IMG/VR virus record: IMGVR_UViG_3300031963_000348
Span: 1-40,848 of that record
Reading direction: 5' to 3' (one strand)
Source of the DNA: a virus
Length of the DNA: 40,848 nucleotides
In this document: positions 7,412-13,800 of the stretch, piece after piece
How positions within the stretch are numbered: the first letter of the stretch is position 1
Layout: each line of letters opens with the position of its first letter
The notes under the pieces: generated by a model
What the model was told of the DNA's origin: nothing
Databases searched by the model: none
The model's input: the letters and a program-made list of their open reading frames with translations, nothing else
Made by a program: the position numbers and the translations under genes

Positions 7412-7613
7412 AAGTAAATGGGGGATGCCGCCTTCACAGGTGGGGGGGCATCTCACCCTTTATTGTAATGGGGAGCCGGTGAGGTATAAATGCTTTACCG
7501 ATCGCCTGCACAGGCAGACCATTATAATGAGATGGAAGAAAGATGTTAAGGAAGCACGCCGAAAGGCAGATTATTGGATTGACATTCAAATTAACACCCA
7601 TGATGCAGATTAA
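7401..7613 (+). CDS. Small basic protein of unknown function
   Basis: 70 residues, overlapping the end of the exonuclease gene by 11 bases. It contains HLTLYCNGEPVRYKCFTDRLHRQTIIMRWKKDVK, which is Arg/Lys-rich with two cysteines (about residues 22 and 31). Its composition would suit nucleic-acid binding, but no fold is recognisable. An alternative in-frame start is ATG at 7425. Confidence 0.5.
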   Translation: MRTESKWGMPPSQVGGHLTLYCNGEPVRYKCFTDRLHRQTIIMRWKKDVKEARRKADYWIDIQINTHDAD

Positions 7614-7920
7614 CCTATTTGAAAACCTTGAAAGCGCGCAATATAAGAGGTTCAAGGCCTATCATGATGAAAACCCTCACATATATGAATTTTTCAAGAG
7701 ATATGCCCTCCGAAGCATTGAGAAGGGATTTAAGCATTTGAGTGCTGAATTTATCTTTAATGTGATCCGGTGGGAAACGCCAATAACGGCTTCCGGCGAT
7801 GATTTCAAAATTAACAACGATTTCAAGCCATGGTATAGCCGGCTTTTCATGAAGGACTATCCTCAATATGAGGGTTTTTTCCGTAAGAGGTCAAGTAAAG
7901 CGGATGAATGTTTTATTTGA
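7600..7920 (+). CDS. Conserved phage protein of unknown function
   Basis: 106 residues from MMQINLFENLESAQYKRFKAYHDENPHIYEFF. I preferred ATG 7600 (or 7603) to the upstream start at 7543, since the family normally begins near the FKxYHxxNPxIYxxF motif and 7600 overlaps the previous stop by only 14 bases. Later motifs, IRWETPITASGDDFKINNDFKPWYSRLFMKDYPQYEGFFRKR, are those of a widespread phage protein often near recombination and replication genes. Its biochemical role is unknown to me. Confidence 0.65.
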   Translation: MMQINLFENLESAQYKRFKAYHDENPHIYEFFKRYALRSIEKGFKHLSAEFIFNVIRWETPITASGDDFKINNDFKPWYSRLFMKDYPQYEGFFRKRSSKADECFI

Positions 7921-7952
7921 TTTGTTTGTTTAGTAAATAATGTTTTCCTTTG
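7921..7952 (+). promoter_or_regulatory. Promoter C in front of the structured RNA
   Basis: TTTG at 7921-7924, a 20-bp spacer, TTCCTTTG at 7945-7952 (one mismatch to TAnnTTTG). It contains GTAAAT-AATG-TTTTCC at 7933-7948, closely matching the operator-like element of promoter B. Expected start of transcription is about 7957-7960. Confidence 0.6.
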
Positions 7953-7957
7953 TTCAA

Positions 7958-8046
7958 AGGTGCAGCCGGGTATGGGAGAATCCTGCTGCATTTTGTGGGT
8001 TGTTTTGGGGCTACTGATCTCTCCCGTCAGTATGCCCCTTTTTTTT
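7958..8046 (+). ncRNA. Candidate structured small RNA or attenuator leader
   Basis: Between promoter C and the first downstream start codon there is a run of about 89 bases with two stems. Stem 1: GCAGC (7962-7966) with GCTGC (7985-7989). Stem 2: an 11-bp stem with one bulged T, GGGGC plus TACTGA (8007-8017) against TCAGTA plus GCCCC (8027-8038), followed by eight T. The loop of stem 1 contains GGGAGA (7974-7979), which is complementary to TCTCCC (8020-8025) in the loop of stem 2, so a kissing-loop is possible. It may be a stand-alone RNA or a leader that controls readthrough into the TAVEWL genes. Confidence 0.5.
8007..8046 (+). terminator. Strong intrinsic terminator inside a leader
   Basis: GGGGCTACTGA pairs with TCAGTA(T)GCCCC, followed by TTTTTTTT at 8039-8046. 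It lies 12 bases before the ATG at 8059, so it either ends a small RNA or attenuates the following operon. Confidence 0.75.
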
Positions 8047-8058
8047 AAACTAAATTAT

Positions 8059-8325
8059 ATGGCACAACAAACAGCAGTTGAATGGTTAGAACAAGAAATA
8101 GATAAAGTATGGAAAGGTGATATAATGTATATGGAATTGCCGAGAGATATATATTATAAATTAATTAAAAATGCAAAAGAAATAGAAAAAGAGCAAATAG
8201 TTCATGCTTATCGGCATGGGGCGAATGACGAGTTTGAACATTGGATGCATAATGAAAAAAGAGTTACAGCAATAGGTTATTACAATAGAGCCTATAAAAG
8301 AATTTATAATCACAATAAAAGATAA
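8059..8325 (+). CDS. TAVEWL-motif small protein 1
   Basis: 88 residues from MAQQTAVEWLEQEIDKVW. The upstream ATG at 7960 lies in the structured RNA and terminator, so 8059 is the better start; the next two paralogues also begin at this motif. The rest is helical and charged, with KNAKEIEKEQIVHAYRHGANDEFEH. The MxQQTAVEWL start and the xxAKxxEKEQ helix are shared with the next two genes. This family is common in Bacteroidota phages and has no known function. Coding is noticeably more AT-rich than in neighbouring genes. Confidence 0.7.
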   Translation: MAQQTAVEWLEQEIDKVWKGDIMYMELPRDIYYKLIKNAKEIEKEQIVHAYRHGANDEFEHWMHNEKRVTAIGYYNRAYKRIYNHNKR

Positions 8326-8334
8326 ATACAAACT

Positions 8335-8574
8335 ATGGCACAACAAACAGCAGTAGAATGGTTGCTTGAAAAAATGAAAAACCTTAATGTAGTTAATGCT
8401 AAAGGAGCTGAACTTGTAGAATTGTATATAACTATTCAACAAGCCAAAGCAATGGAGAAAGAGCAGATAAGTAAGGCTTGGGATGATGGTGATTATGCAT
8501 ATTTCTATTCTAAAGAAACAGGTAGAGATTTTGAAAATGGAGAACAATACTACAATGAAACCTATAACAAATGA
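8335..8574 (+). CDS. TAVEWL-motif small protein 2
   Basis: 79 residues, MAQQTAVEWLLEKMKNL, then TIQQAKAMEKEQISKAWDDGDYAYF. A paralogue of the preceding gene: the first ten residues are the same and the QAKAMEKEQ helix is conserved, but the remainder differs. The first 30 bases nearly repeat those of gene 1. AT-rich coding like gene 1. The end overlaps the next start (ATGA). Function unknown. Confidence 0.7.
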   Translation: MAQQTAVEWLLEKMKNLNVVNAKGAELVELYITIQQAKAMEKEQISKAWDDGDYAYFYSKETGRDFENGEQYYNETYNK

Positions 8575-8789
8575 AACAACAAACAGCAGTTGAATGGTTA
8601 GCAAGTAAATTATCTATTACATTTCAAACAATGTATGATGAAGAAATTAAACAAGCCAAAGCAATGGAGAGAGCCCAAAGGGTTATAGATTACAATGCCG
8701 GCTATGTTGATGGCCAACTTAATCATGTAAATGATTCAGAGAACTACGTGTATGAAAGTGAATATTTAAAAAATCAAGACAATGGCTAA
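8571..8789 (+). CDS. TAVEWL-motif small protein 3
   Basis: 72 residues, MKQQTAVEWLASKLSITFQTMYDEEIKQAKAMERAQRVIDYNAGYVDGQ. Third tandem paralogue, with the same N-terminal motif and KQAKAMERAQ helix. It overlaps both the upstream gene (ATGA) and the replication gene downstream (8 bases), so the trio is translationally coupled to replication. Function unknown. Confidence 0.7.
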   Translation: MKQQTAVEWLASKLSITFQTMYDEEIKQAKAMERAQRVIDYNAGYVDGQLNHVNDSENYVYESEYLKNQDNG

Positions 8790-9465
8790 AGACCCTGCAT
8801 TCCTGTTCTATAGTTCAGATTTTCTTACCGGAACTTTAACCTTAAATTTTGAAGATCGGGGCCGATACATTACCATACTTTGCCTTATGCATCAGCAAGG
8901 GCGATTGCAAGAAGATACCATTAGGTTTGTCGTAGGTTTTATTTCGGATAGCCTACGTTCAAAGTTTAGTATTGACGAGAGTGGTAATTGGTATAACCCG
9001 AGGTTAGAGGATGAGGTTGAAAAGCGCAAACATTTTACCGAATCCCGGCGCAACAACGGAAAAAAGGGAGGTAGAAAACCTAATGCAATACCTAATGATA
9101 TACCTATAGGTTTACCTACAACAAACCTTACTGAAAATGAAAATGAAAATGAAAATGAAAATATAAATGAATTAAGTAAGGGGGTTGTAGGGGGAAACAT
9201 TATTGAATCCCGGCCTTTATACGCGCCGCCAAAGGGTGAGGTACAACGCGTATTCATTCAGCAGGGCGGTACAATGGAAATGGCCGAGCATTTTTACAAT
9301 AAGTACGAAGCCATTGGGTGGGTCCTAAATGGGTCCCCTGTTAAGCAATGGGGCTATCTCGTAAAGAATTTTATCATAAATTGGAAAAACAACAACAATG
9401 CAAAAAACACTCACACAAGCAATGGAAGAAATGATCTCCCAACCGAACTTACCAAAGGGTTCTGA
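8782..9465 (+). CDS. Replication initiator-like protein (DUF1376-type N-terminus)
   Basis: 227 residues. The N-terminal 80 or so residues (KDPAFLFYSSDFLTGTLTLNFEDRGRYITILCLMHQQGRL) match a winged-helix-like domain common at the start of phage replication proteins. A basic GKKGGRKPN segment follows, then a low-complexity linker (PNAIPNDIPIGLP and five EN repeats), and a C-terminal domain with GGTMEMAEHFYNKYEAIGWVLNGSPVKQWGYLVKNFIINW, resembling the DnaD-like end of replisome organisers. The next gene is a DnaC-like loader starting within this one. This fits an initiator plus loader pair that recruits the host DnaB helicase. The linker DNA contains iteron-like repeats. Confidence 0.7.
   Translation: MAKDPAFLFYSSDFLTGTLTLNFEDRGRYITILCLMHQQGRLQEDTIRFVVGFISDSLRSKFSIDESGNWYNPRLEDEVEKRKHFTESRRNNGKKGGRKPNAIPNDIPIGLPTTNLTENENENENENINELSKGVVGGNIIESRPLYAPPKGEVQRVFIQQGGTMEMAEHFYNKYEAIGWVLNGSPVKQWGYLVKNFIINWKNNNNAKNTHTSNGRNDLPTELTKGF
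9078..9162 (+). other. Candidate replication origin (iterons plus AT-rich hexamer repeats)
   Basis: ACCTA occurs at 9078, 9090, 9102 and 9114, exactly 12 bp apart, with an inverted TAGGT at 9107. This is followed at 9133-9162 by five perfect copies of GAAAAT, an AT-rich block that could unwind. The position, in the linker of the initiator gene, is like lambda O. The repeats also encode a Pro-spaced and Glu-Asn low-complexity linker, so coding constraint is an alternative explanation. Confidence 0.35.
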
Positions 9466-10234
9466 TCCTGTAACCCCTTCCGATGTAGAATTAACGCCGG
9501 AGGAATTAGATGCTTTGATCCGGGAGGCCAAGGCAAAGAAGGCAGAAGTACTTGAACACGAAAGGCGCGAAAGGGAAAGGCAGAACGTGGCAAACTTTTA
9601 CCGGGAGCCATGGGCTACCGAGGTGTATTCTGATTTTATTAAGTATCGCATGAATACATTGGGCTTCAATTTGGATGCCTCCAACCGCGAGTATGTAAAC
9701 GCTTTGACCTTTTATTTCAACAGGGATGCTCGGTTTAATGACTTTCAACTTAACGGGATAGGGGTTAAGATGGATTTGAACAAGGGCCTATTCCTTTTTG
9801 GTAGCGTAGGGGTAGGAAAGACCAAGTTAATGGAACTTTTTATGAAGAACAAAAGATGCTGCTATAAGTTGATTTCATGCCGCAAGGTGGTAAGCGAATA
9901 CGTTAAATACGGCCATGAGGTTATTGAGCCCATGAGCCATTCTCTTACCCCCTTCGTAAAGAACATAGATAACTTTTTTCAGCCGGTTGAGGGTATCTGC
10001 TTTGATGATCTCGGTACCGAATCCGAATCAGCAAATAATTACGGCAATAAGAAAAACGTATTTGAGCAGATATTACTTGATCGCTATGACAATGGCTTGG
10101 ACTTTCACGAAACACACATAACCTCCAACCTTAATCCGCAAATGATTAAGGAGAGGTATGGCGATCGGGTTGTATCTCGCATGAGGGAAATGTTTAATAT
10201 CATTGAACTGAAAGGTTCAGACCGCCGCATATGA
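9398..10234 (+). CDS. DnaC-like AAA+ helicase loader
   Basis: 278 residues. N-terminal 110 residues are helical and charged. The AAA+ domain has Walker A GSVGVGKT (135-142), Walker B ICFDDLG (200-206), a sensor-like HITSNLNP (240-247), and RVVSRMREMF (257-266) with the probable arginine finger. The last line of motifs, YGDRVVSRM and IELKGSDRR, is typical of DnaC/IstB-type loaders. It overlaps the initiator gene by 68 bases in another frame; a shorter start at Met9 (9422) cannot be excluded. Role: ATP-dependent delivery of the host replicative helicase to phage DNA. Confidence 0.85.
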   Translation: MQKTLTQAMEEMISQPNLPKGSDPVTPSDVELTPEELDALIREAKAKKAEVLEHERRERERQNVANFYREPWATEVYSDFIKYRMNTLGFNLDASNREYVNALTFYFNRDARFNDFQLNGIGVKMDLNKGLFLFGSVGVGKTKLMELFMKNKRCCYKLISCRKVVSEYVKYGHEVIEPMSHSLTPFVKNIDNFFQPVEGICFDDLGTESESANNYGNKKNVFEQILLDRYDNGLDFHETHITSNLNPQMIKERYGDRVVSRMREMFNIIELKGSDRRI

Positions 10235-10359
10235 TGAAGATAATACCTATATGGGTTAAGTGTAAGGGCTGCAAGGCCCTTTTCACTATTACTCTTTTCA
10301 AAAAAAAGATAGCCGTAGCCGTATGTCCCCATTGCTCAATGATAAACGCTTCCAAATGA
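10231..10359 (+). CDS. 42-residue zinc-ribbon microprotein
   Basis: MMKIIPIWVKCKGCKALF...CPHCSMINASK. Two CxxC knuckles (Cys11/Cys14 and Cys32/Cys35) are separated by about 17 residues, a classic small zinc ribbon. It starts by ATGA overlap with the loader stop and its own TGA overlaps the next start in the same way, so it is embedded in a coupled operon. It probably binds nucleic acid or a protein partner in replication or transcription. Specific function unknown. Confidence 0.65.
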   Translation: MMKIIPIWVKCKGCKALFTITLFKKKIAVAVCPHCSMINASK

Positions 10360-10547
10360 AAAAATATTTAACAATACTTATTCAGTTTTCCGCATGGTTT
10401 TTAAAGGTACTTTACTTCTTTATAGTAGGTATTCCTGTATTTTTAATTGTGGCTACTTCAGTTACAATATTGTACTCAATGAAAAACCTACTAAATTATG
10501 TATGCGGTCCTGTTAGAAGATATATTCAGCTATGGAAAAGGGTGTAA
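10356..10547 (+). CDS. Small membrane protein
   Basis: 63 residues from MKKYLTILIQFSAWFLKVLYFFIVGIPVFLIVATSVTILYSMKNLL. I chose ATG 10356 rather than 10323 because it overlaps the zinc-ribbon stop (ATGA) and gives a proper basic start. It has one long or two closely spaced hydrophobic helices (about residues 5-40), followed by an amphipathic basic tail. Function unknown; an early inner-membrane protein of phage or host-takeover type is possible. Confidence 0.5.
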   Translation: MKKYLTILIQFSAWFLKVLYFFIVGIPVFLIVATSVTILYSMKNLLNYVCGPVRRYIQLWKRV

Positions 10548-10689
10548 ATTATATGGTAAAAAAAACGACAAAGTATTGATAATTTCGGTTCGTATGAATG
10601 TCTTGATAGTAGAGGGTAAAAATAATGATCGGTTCCCGGTCCATTTGGATCGGGTTAAAATTTTAGACGATGGTAAGCCCGGACGCTAA
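10498..10689 (+). CDS. Small beta-barrel-like protein of unknown function
   Basis: 63 residues, with YGKGCKLYGKKNDKVLIISVRMNVLIVEGKNNDRFPVHLDRVKIL, a compact all-beta pattern ending in FPVHLDRV, reminiscent of small SH3- or KOW-like phage proteins. It overlaps the membrane protein gene by 50 bases and the next gene by 20. The true start might be slightly internal. Function unknown. Confidence 0.5.
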   Translation: MYAVLLEDIFSYGKGCKLYGKKNDKVLIISVRMNVLIVEGKNNDRFPVHLDRVKILDDGKPGR

Positions 10690-10888
10690 TGAGATAATCA
10701 ATTTAATGGAGCAGACCTTGAATGAATTTATGTTCAAGTATCATAGGCCTCCAATAGAGATAAGAGTGGGCATCACCATAAAGGTTTTATTAGATTTGAA
10801 TTTAAACGGCGAATTAGACGAATTTTGCGGCATTCCGGTCCACACTTACGTGGAACTTAAATATAATCAAATACAAGCGGTAGGATGA
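10670..10888 (+). CDS. Small conserved phage protein
   Basis: 72 residues, MVSPDANEIINLMEQTLNEFMFKYHRPPIEIRVGITIKVLLDLNLNGELDEFCGIPVHTYVELKYNQIQAVG. An N-terminal helix is followed by a PPIEIRVG strand and a GIPVHTY motif. It overlaps both neighbours by a few bases within the replication operon. I do not recognise its function. Confidence 0.5.
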   Translation: MVSPDANEIINLMEQTLNEFMFKYHRPPIEIRVGITIKVLLDLNLNGELDEFCGIPVHTYVELKYNQIQAVG

Positions 10889-11313
10889 ATAACAAGAATT
10901 ATAGGTACTACATTGGAATTGACACCGGCGTTAATACCGGCTTTGCCCTTTGGGATTCATTGGAAAAAAAGTTTGAAGATGTAGATACGCTAATGATCCA
11001 TCAAGCCATAGACCTTGTTAGGCATATAGTAATGGAAAATCCGCGAATGACCTTTGTCCGGGTTGAAGATGCACGTAAGAGGAAATGGTTTGGTAATTCC
11101 GGCCGGGAGCAGTTACAGGGAGCCGGTTCCGTAAAACGTGATGCCAAAATATGGGAGGATTTTCTTACCGACATTGGCGCACATTTTGAAATGGTAGCCC
11201 CCAAGAATAACAAGACAAAATTAGGGGCCGGGCAGTTCAGTATTATATCCAAGTGGAATAAAAAAACCAATGAACATAGCCGAGATGCCGCCATGCTCGT
11301 ATTAGGTAGATAA
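10885..11313 (+). CDS. RuvC-like Holliday junction resolvase
   Basis: 142 residues, RNase H fold. Acidic residues match RuvC-like phage nucleases: Asp13 in YIGIDTGVNTGFALWD, Glu61 in FVRVEDARKR, and Asp134 in EHSRDAAMLVLG with His131. QLQGAGSVKRDAKIWEDFL is the helix usually between motifs two and three. Length is typical of short phage RuvC homologues. It would resolve branched DNA made by replication and RecT recombination before packaging. It ends the coupled replication operon; a possible promoter follows. Confidence 0.85.
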   Translation: MNNKNYRYYIGIDTGVNTGFALWDSLEKKFEDVDTLMIHQAIDLVRHIVMENPRMTFVRVEDARKRKWFGNSGREQLQGAGSVKRDAKIWEDFLTDIGAHFEMVAPKNNKTKLGAGQFSIISKWNKKTNEHSRDAAMLVLGR

Positions 11314-11354
11314 TATCAGTAAATTAATTTGTACTTTTACGAAAATCACACACC

Positions 11355-11957
11355 ATGAACATGAAAGTATTAACCCTAAAGGTTAATGAAATTAAGGCTA
11401 ATCCCCAAAACCCCCGTATCATCAAGGACCATAGGTTCAAGCAATTAGTTAAGTCCATTGAGGACTTTCCCGAAATGCTTTCCATACGGGATATAGTAAT
11501 TGATGAGGACAATATGATCCTCGGAGGCAACATGAGATGGAAAGCCTGCATAGAGGCCGGCGTAAAGAGGGTCCAAGTAATGCAAGTTACCGGCCTAACC
11601 CCTGCCCAAAAGAAGGAGTTTATCATCAAAGACAACGCTAACTATGGCGTATGGGATTGGGACCAACTTGCCAACAATTACGACAACGACAAACTTACCG
11701 AGTGGGGCCTTAATGTATGGCAGCCTACCCAATTTTTAGAGGATGACCATGAGGAATCCGGTACAAGCACCGCAGCCCATGATCCGGAAGCCGAACAGGA
11801 AGCCGAGGATGAGAAGGCCGACAAGCGGATTATCCAAATTGAGTTTGATATAGATGATTACGATGAAGCCAACGCCATCTACAAAAAGTTGAGGGGTGAA
11901 GGTCGCGACATTCCTGCCATTTTCATTAATGCCTTAAAAGAAGCCCTATGCGTGTAA
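11355..11957 (+). CDS. ParB-like protein 1
   Basis: 200 residues. The N-terminal ParB/sulfiredoxin-like domain has LTLKVNEIKANPQNPRIIKD, then LVKSIEDFPEML, and ILGGNMRWKACIEAG (about residues 56-70), the GxxR-type nucleotide-binding motif of the family, then FIIKDNANYGVWDWDQLAN. A Glu/Asp-rich linker (about 133-155) leads to a small C-terminal domain ending DIPAIFINALKEAL. No HTH domain of a partition ParB is evident, so plasmid-type segregation is unlikely. The start is preceded by ATCACACACC. It lies just upstream of the hypermodification and terminase genes, and its paralogue overlaps its end. Confidence 0.75.
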   Translation: MNMKVLTLKVNEIKANPQNPRIIKDHRFKQLVKSIEDFPEMLSIRDIVIDEDNMILGGNMRWKACIEAGVKRVQVMQVTGLTPAQKKEFIIKDNANYGVWDWDQLANNYDNDKLTEWGLNVWQPTQFLEDDHEESGTSTAAHDPEAEQEAEDEKADKRIIQIEFDIDDYDEANAIYKKLRGEGRDIPAIFINALKEALCV

Positions 11958-12496
11958 AAGAGTACGAAATTTCCGAGTTCAAGTTAGATGTAGCCAACCC
12001 TCGCATTATTGATACCTACAAATATCAAACCCTCTTAACCTCTATACGGGATTTCCCGGAAATGATGAATGTCCGGCCATTGGTTGTAGATACCGAAATG
12101 AATATCCTGTGCGGTAATATGCGTTACCGGGCTTGCCGGGAGTTAGGGTGGGAGCAAGTGCCTGCCATTATGGTTGATCTGCCCGAGGATAAGCGCAGGG
12201 AGTTAATCATCAAGGACAATATCAGTTATGGCGAATGGGATGATGATGCCATTGAGCAGGATTGGGACACCGACCTATTCAATAAGTGGATCGGTAAGGA
12301 AACATTTGACTATTCAGCCCTTGACTACGCAGACCTGTCCGGCGATATGGATGCTATGAGCAGCGGTGTAAAGAAGGCTATTCAGATTGAGTTCGGGTTA
12401 CGCTACATAGAAGCCAAGGAACTTGAAAAGGAAGCCCGTATACGGGGTATATATATAGGGGGCGTATTTCTTGAAGCATTAAAAAAAATTAAATAA
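11948..12496 (+). CDS. ParB-like protein 2 (tandem paralogue)
   Basis: 182 residues, same architecture as the previous protein: EYEISEFKLDVANPRIID, LLTSIRDFPEMMNVRPLV, ILCGNMRYRACRELG (here Cys replaces the first Gly of GGNMR), RRELIIKDNISYGEWDDD, then a C-terminal domain ending GGVFLEALKKIK. The two are clearly related but diverged, so they may have separate roles or form a heterodimer. The gene overlaps the first by 10 bases. ParB folds can bind CTP or act as nucleases; which applies here cannot be read from sequence. Confidence 0.75.
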   Translation: MRVKEYEISEFKLDVANPRIIDTYKYQTLLTSIRDFPEMMNVRPLVVDTEMNILCGNMRYRACRELGWEQVPAIMVDLPEDKRRELIIKDNISYGEWDDDAIEQDWDTDLFNKWIGKETFDYSALDYADLSGDMDAMSSGVKKAIQIEFGLRYIEAKELEKEARIRGIYIGGVFLEALKKIK

Positions 12497-12497
12497 T

Positions 12498-12674
12498 ATG
12501 GGACTATTTTCAAGTATTGTTAGTGCAACAATAAAAACAGCACTTACTCCAATAGCGGTAGTAAAAGATGCGGTAAATGTGGCAATGGGAGAAGAAGCGG
12601 ATACAACAAAAGATTTGCTAAAAAGTGCAGGTAAGGATGTTGACAATGTGATTGATGAAATGATGGGAGGATAG
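12498..12674 (+). CDS. 58-residue conserved phage protein
   Basis: MGLFSSIVSATIKTALTPIAVVKDAVNVAMGEEADTTKDLLKSAGKDVDNVIDEMMGG. The ATG follows the previous stop by one base. It has an amphipathic or weakly hydrophobic N-terminal half and a charged C-terminal helix. I recognise this as a small protein recurrent in Bacteroidota phages, usually near terminase genes, of unknown function. It is AT-rich relative to neighbours. Confidence 0.6.
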   Translation: MGLFSSIVSATIKTALTPIAVVKDAVNVAMGEEADTTKDLLKSAGKDVDNVIDEMMGG

Positions 12675-12725
12675 ATAAATATAGTCAGGTAGGGTATTCC
12701 TGCAAGCATTAAAAAATATTTAGAT

Positions 12726-13034
12726 ATGTTTTCATCCGGCAGCAACGCTATAATGATTTTGGGCATAGTTATGGCCCTGCTTTTCATATCCATTGCCATC
12801 TACTACGTTAATAAGCTATTTGCCAACAATACGCAGGAGATACTTGTAAGGTTCATTCTATTGGTGTTTACCTCATTGGTGGCCCTCTACATAGTAGACA
12901 AGGTGATAGCGTGGAGAATTAAACTGATCCCGGATGACCAAAATGCCCAATTATTTGACCTAATCAAGACATTGGTGCTAATGATATTCAGTTATTATTT
13001 TGGAACTAAAAAAGAAAAAAATGAAAATAGTTGA
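12726..13034 (+). CDS. Three-helix membrane protein
   Basis: 102 residues. Hydrophobic segments at about 8-28 (AIMILGIVMALLFISIAIYYV), 39-57 (EILVRFILLVFTSLVALYIV) and 80-93 (DLIKTLVLMIFSYYFG), with a Lys/Glu-rich tail (TKKEKNENS). Size and topology would suit a second holin or a membrane-anchoring factor, yet it sits ahead of the hypermodification genes rather than the lysis genes. No family recognised. It overlaps the next gene by 14 bases. Confidence 0.55.
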   Translation: MFSSGSNAIMILGIVMALLFISIAIYYVNKLFANNTQEILVRFILLVFTSLVALYIVDKVIAWRIKLIPDDQNAQLFDLIKTLVLMIFSYYFGTKKEKNENS

Positions 13035-13800
13035 ACTAAAGCAAGTAGAACACAACGTAAAAGTTGGTGATGTATGCGAATACATTGAGCCGAATATCAC
13101 CGAGGATAGCCTGTTTGTTTCAGATGATGAGGTAATAGGGTTCTTTATCAGGGATATTTCAAAATATTCAGAAAAACTGACCAAGATCATTGCCCTTGCT
13201 AATCATGAATTGCTTTCCGATCGGGTCCCCAAGTCCACGATGAAGCGTAGCAGCGGCCTCCACGACACTCAACACGAGGTACTCCAATACTCCACTATCT
13301 TGGGTTCAGTACCCCCCAAGCCGCATATGAGAAGGCCCTACCCTACAATCAGCAGCGTTCACCAAGTAAAGTCAGCCCAAACCTTTGTTAAGGCGATGAT
13401 GATGGCCTGCTTTGAATCGGAGGAACTAATCAAGACCATAGCCCCCAACATTTACAAGAATCAGATGGAAATATTTGAGAAGGTCCCCAAGCAATGGAAA
13501 TTTGGTCGGATGTTCACGAGCAGTATCTCCAATTTCAATATAGCGGCTCCCTTCCATGTAGACCATGCCAATATCAAAGGATGCGTAAATGTAATTATCT
13601 GCAAGCGGCAGAATAGTAAGGGCGGCGGCACCACAGTCCCCGATTATGGGGCTACAATGGATAGCGTAGATAATTCCATGTTAGTTTACCCGGCGTGGCG
13701 CAATATTCATGGCGTTACCCCCATCATACCCCTTGCACCCGGTGGCTATCGCAATTCCCTTGTATTCTATCCCCTTAAAGCATTCCTGACCAATGAATAG
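13021..13800 (+). CDS. TET/JBP-family 2-oxoglutarate/Fe(II) dioxygenase
   Basis: 259 residues from MKIVELKQVEHNVKVG; the start at 13021 is a normal ATG, whereas the extension to 13000 is poly-Lys. The C-terminal half has the full double-stranded beta-helix signature: iron ligands His179 and Asp181 in APFHVDHANIKG, then GGGTTVPDYG, LVYPAWRNIHGVTPI with distal ligand His230, and Arg244 in GYRNSLVFYPLK to hold 2-oxoglutarate. The pattern HxD...GG..xPDYG...HGxTP...RxSxVFY is that of TET/JBP enzymes, which hydroxylate the 5-methyl group of thymine or 5-methylcytosine in DNA. Its coupled neighbours act on 5-hydroxymethyl-pyrimidines. With no methyltransferase in the genome, thymine is the likelier substrate (inference). 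Confidence 0.8.
   Translation: MKIVELKQVEHNVKVGDVCEYIEPNITEDSLFVSDDEVIGFFIRDISKYSEKLTKIIALANHELLSDRVPKSTMKRSSGLHDTQHEVLQYSTILGSVPPKPHMRRPYPTISSVHQVKSAQTFVKAMMMACFESEELIKTIAPNIYKNQMEIFEKVPKQWKFGRMFTSSISNFNIAAPFHVDHANIKGCVNVIICKRQNSKGGGTTVPDYGATMDSVDNSMLVYPAWRNIHGVTPIIPLAPGGYRNSLVFYPLKAFLTNE

Noticed and set aside
7960-8058. N-terminal extension of the first TAVEWL gene (start at 7960)
   Set aside because: It would be translated from the two-hairpin RNA and terminator. The next two paralogues start at MxQQTAVEWL, supporting 8059.
10323-10355. Upstream start for the small membrane protein
   Set aside because: It lies inside the zinc-ribbon gene; ATG 10356 gives the ATGA overlap seen throughout the operon and a natural membrane-protein start.
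11318-11354. Promoter before the ParB-like genes
   Set aside because: TTAATTTG at 11324-11331 could be a -7 box and AGTAAAT repeats a half-site, but no -33 element is found at the proper distance, so it is not listed as a feature.
12726-13034. Second holin ahead of the modification cassette
   Set aside because: Three hydrophobic helices fit a holin, but the gene is far from the lysis cassette and in a different operon, so it is called only a membrane protein.
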